The notes beneath the pieces were generated by a model. That model was not told where the DNA came from. It worked only from the letters and a program-made list of their open reading frames with translations, and did no database searches. Below are positions 62,601 to 64,000 of a stretch of 64,000 nt of DNA, piece by piece. Within the stretch, counting starts at the first letter, position 1; every line of letters starts with the position of its first letter. The translations under genes and the position numbers were made by a program. Origin of the DNA: Mycosarcoma maydis (lineage: Eukaryota > Basidiomycota > Ustilaginomycetes > Ustilaginales); assembly GCF_000328475.2 (NCBI RefSeq), contig NC_026482.1, positions 248,001 through 312,000 on the forward strand, given 5' to 3'.

Positions 62601-64000
62601 TTGGTAGTCTGGATGCCGTCATCATGCTAGGTTTTCCGTATTCGATCTCGAGTCTCCGTCAGCAAGCGGGAAGAGCGGGTCGTCGACAGAAGGACTCGCT
62701 GTCGGTGCTGATCGGAGATCCATGGCCTATGGATCAGCATTACATGCATTTCCCCGACGAGATTTTCCTGCAGCCAGATGCCGCGCTATCGGTGGACCTG
62801 GCCAACGACTTTATCCTCGAATCGCACCTACAATGTGCGGCCGAAGAGATGCCCATTACGCTCGAGGATGACGAGCAGTACTTTGGACCTCATCTCGCCA
62901 CCTTATGTAAGACGCGACTGGAAACCGATGCAAGTGGATTCTTCTACTGCCGCCAAGAGTTACGTCCGAACCCGGCGCGCGATGTGGCCATCCGGGGCGC
63001 ACGTCAGGACAGCTACTGTTACATTGACGATACGCCTGGACGTGCGGGCGGGGCCGAGGTGATGGAGGAAGTCGAGATCGAACGTGCGATCTTTGAAGCT
63101 TACGAGGGTGCCGTGTTCATGCATCAAGGCTTGTCCTACATTTGTCGCGAGATCAGCCACGAGACACGCATCGCGCGCATGGTGCAGGCGGATGTCAACT
63201 ACCACACGCGTCCGCGCGACCACACGGATACGGACGCGGTGGAGACGTACCGCATCCGTCGTCTTCGTGAATCTGTGGATCTGGCCTACTACGGCAAAGT
63301 TACGATTGCGAGTTACGTGTGGGGCTACTTCAAAGTGGATCGACGTGCCAACATCTTGGATGCTGTCGAGGTGGATTGTCCTCCGTTTATCCGGCACACG
63401 CGCGGGCTATGGATTGATGTGCCCACATGGCTGGTCGACGCCATGACGGACAAGCGCATCAATGCGGCAGCTGCGATCCACGCGGCAGAGCATGCGTTGC
63501 TGTCGCTGACACCCATGTTTGTCGTTTCCGTCGCAGGCGATGTTCGCACCGAGTGCAAGATCGCTGAGAAGGAATATGCCGCCAAACCGAGCTCTCGAAA
63601 GCGTCCTGCGCGACTGATTTTTTACGACATGCCAGGTCAAAACGGCGGCGTGTGTGCCAAGGCATTTGAGCATCTCGATGCGCTCATCCGGATCGCAATC
63701 AGCGTGATCGAGGCTTGTCCTTGTACAGATGGCTGTCCGTCGTGTGTGACAAGTCAGACATGTGCACATGCCAACTTGGTCACGTCCAAGGTGGGTGCGC
63801 TCGGTGTTTTGCGAGGAATCGTGGGGAGGGAACCGTTTGATCCAGATTTGCAAGATCAGAACGAACCAGGTATTGCGCCTAGTCAGCTGGCCGAGAGGGA
63901 ATCCGTGCAAGCCACTATCGCCGAGGCTGTGCCCGTCCGCGTGGCGAAAGAGTTGGGGGCGGCGGTTGAGGTGGAAGACGTCGAAGAGGTGTTACCGCCC
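59606..64000 (+). CDS. HRQ1: HRQ1 helicase (RecQ4-like), cut by window edge
   Basis: The frame runs from the ATG at 59606 to the right edge, 1465 codons with no stop, so the C-terminus is missing. Hrq1 unwinds DNA and works in interstrand-crosslink repair and telomere maintenance. The N-terminus (1 to about 310) is disordered, with an acidic stretch near 175-200. The helicase core follows: EEFYSHQAEALNAL, Walker A STSTSSGKSLIYQL (about 706), MFIFPTKALAQDQ, VVVDELHIYNG as DEAH-type box (about 815), FVSCSATVANP, TIIFTKVRRTCE, ATSALELGIDIG and QQAGRAGRRQ (about 1019). The C-terminal MZB-type region has the four-cysteine cluster CPCTDGCPSCV (about 1371) and a nearby fifth Cys in TCAH. Motifs and the Cys cluster match the Hrq1 family, not classic RecQ. 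The gene is intronless so far. It is divergent from BUD31. Confidence 0.94.
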   Translation, partial: MPKLIRKRQRILHKRTQSRQNGANAPASSRRSVESSTTPIDELDLREPSVEEQVDDKLEDVKGSLTLANVSETPDPGAPAAKANTGTAPIDPTELPSETRRKAASRNVVNAVEHARLRSLNQSSSRRQAATTIELVQDNVRQVKSEHEQVQHDPVLDSPTLACLSLTAPAVKQVPDIIEIVSEDDDDHDDDDFEIVSPPPKPSSISAHEYRSTASVSAVARVPPRSSPFRAATEMPALPVTPPPVQKRRTRARNPGSVAVASDATSSAASTRDALVGRQPSVALPEAASRSACAAPMLEKPILERNDPWPDHFLQLEQTFRAINTVYSFCSARKHMATTYDTIKSSVEGLTKRSLQIFDIAQIKSLCGELIHFAYIEHDMLHVHMDSRANAEDPASNTIKRRQKSSTQYRDELYEKAAEAIMSGDPYVADQPNSTVVVAAAATNNLPVDSAGFATSGGGFQDIADADVQGGTRHPLLPPTELQVQQLHTKGKQRARDEYVLLFEFNDGTLKGPKATARGRPGMRRGPNRTPTDPNAKPRSNPKLYSLPSTAAMMKLINKRNFKFEQAVLELLAACKAKDQDPVQLLIDAAHDHVPLNPETATRTETDTPQKKRIRLEFLMKNPEHRPSIASVIQEIKIAPWWKDQIVPGGHKVFEPRPAKIGQLNYLLSQAVVNALYATHGIEEFYSHQAEALNALHEKKNVIVSTSTSSGKSLIYQLPVLGAIEQDGEATAMFIFPTKALAQDQRRSLQDLIANCERVEGAIVATYDGDTDKELRKDIRERASVIFTNPDMLHQSILPSEDLWRRFLRNLRYVVVDELHIYNGLFGAHVSFIMRRLRRICSALGNRTVQFVSCSATVANPKQHMQTLFGVEHVHVVTQDGSPAGRKEWLVWNPPYIDESDPAQGRVSSYAEVSKVFRHLIQRGVRTIIFTKVRRTCEIVMRQIRNDLLLEDRPDVANKVMSYRSGYSAQDRRKIEQDMFKGQLLGIVATSALELGIDIGSLDAVIMLGFPYSISSLRQQAGRAGRRQKDSLSVLIGDPWPMDQHYMHFPDEIFLQPDAALSVDLANDFILESHLQCAAEEMPITLEDDEQYFGPHLATLCKTRLETDASGFFYCRQELRPNPARDVAIRGARQDSYCYIDDTPGRAGGAEVMEEVEIERAIFEAYEGAVFMHQGLSYICREISHETRIARMVQADVNYHTRPRDHTDTDAVETYRIRRLRESVDLAYYGKVTIASYVWGYFKVDRRANILDAVEVDCPPFIRHTRGLWIDVPTWLVDAMTDKRINAAAAIHAAEHALLSLTPMFVVSVAGDVRTECKIAEKEYAAKPSSRKRPARLIFYDMPGQNGGVCAKAFEHLDALIRIAISVIEACPCTDGCPSCVTSQTCAHANLVTSKVGALGVLRGIVGREPFDPDLQDQNEPGIAPSQLAERESVQATIAEAVPVRVAKELGAAVEVEDVEEVLPP

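Overview
The window is nuclear DNA of a basidiomycete fungus, most likely a smut of the Ustilaginales (Ustilago/Sporisorium/Pseudozyma type). The reasons are mostly intronless genes with long serine/alanine/proline-rich disordered segments, short GT-AG introns with CTAAC-like branch sites where introns do occur, CT-rich leaders, and typical fungal housekeeping proteins (HDA1 with an Arb2 domain, ARL3, EMC8, BUD31, HRQ1, an SRK1/RCK2 kinase). This is inferred from gene content and style, not from a database match. I see no rRNA, tRNA, transposon or CRISPR array. One 100-N assembly gap lies at 32608-32707.

Layout, left to right: ankyrin-repeat protein (-, cut by the left edge); single-pass membrane protein (+); HDA1-type histone deacetylase (-, 3 exons); PP2A activator PTPA/RRD (-, 2 exons); DEP-DEP-RGS regulator (+); 3-hydroxybutyryl-CoA dehydrogenase (+, 3 exons); ARL3 GTPase (-, 2 exons); MCUR1/DUF1640 mitochondrial coiled-coil protein (+, 2 exons with a GC-AG intron); FIST-like protein (-); EMC8 (+, 2 exons); a mitochondrial SAP protein spliced to an RraA-type aldolase domain (-, 2 exons); secreted class-3 lipase (-); tail-anchored protein (-); alpha/beta hydrolase (+); L-fuconate dehydratase-like enzyme (+, 2 exons); very large diacylglycerol-lipase-like protein (+); BTB-like protein (+); PPxY-containing protein (-); small secreted protein (+); gamma-glutamyltransferase (+); SRK1/RCK2 kinase (+, 4 exons); BUD31 (-, 3 exons); HRQ1 helicase (+, cut by the right edge).

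This is not one pathway or gene cluster. It is an ordinary housekeeping segment with signalling (RGS, ARL3, the kinase, PTPA), mitochondrial (MCUR1-like, SAP-RraA) and secreted (lipase, GGT, small secreted protein) genes interleaved. Two observations stand out. First, the SAP protein and the RraA domain are joined in frame by one well-formed intron, so a locus easily annotated as two genes appears to be one, or two nested products. Second, the intergenic DNA is seeded with 7-bp-period repeats (ATTCACG/AATCACG and relatives such as GATCGTG, GGTCGGG and CATCTCG), scattered in both orientations over the whole window and not noticed in any coding exon.
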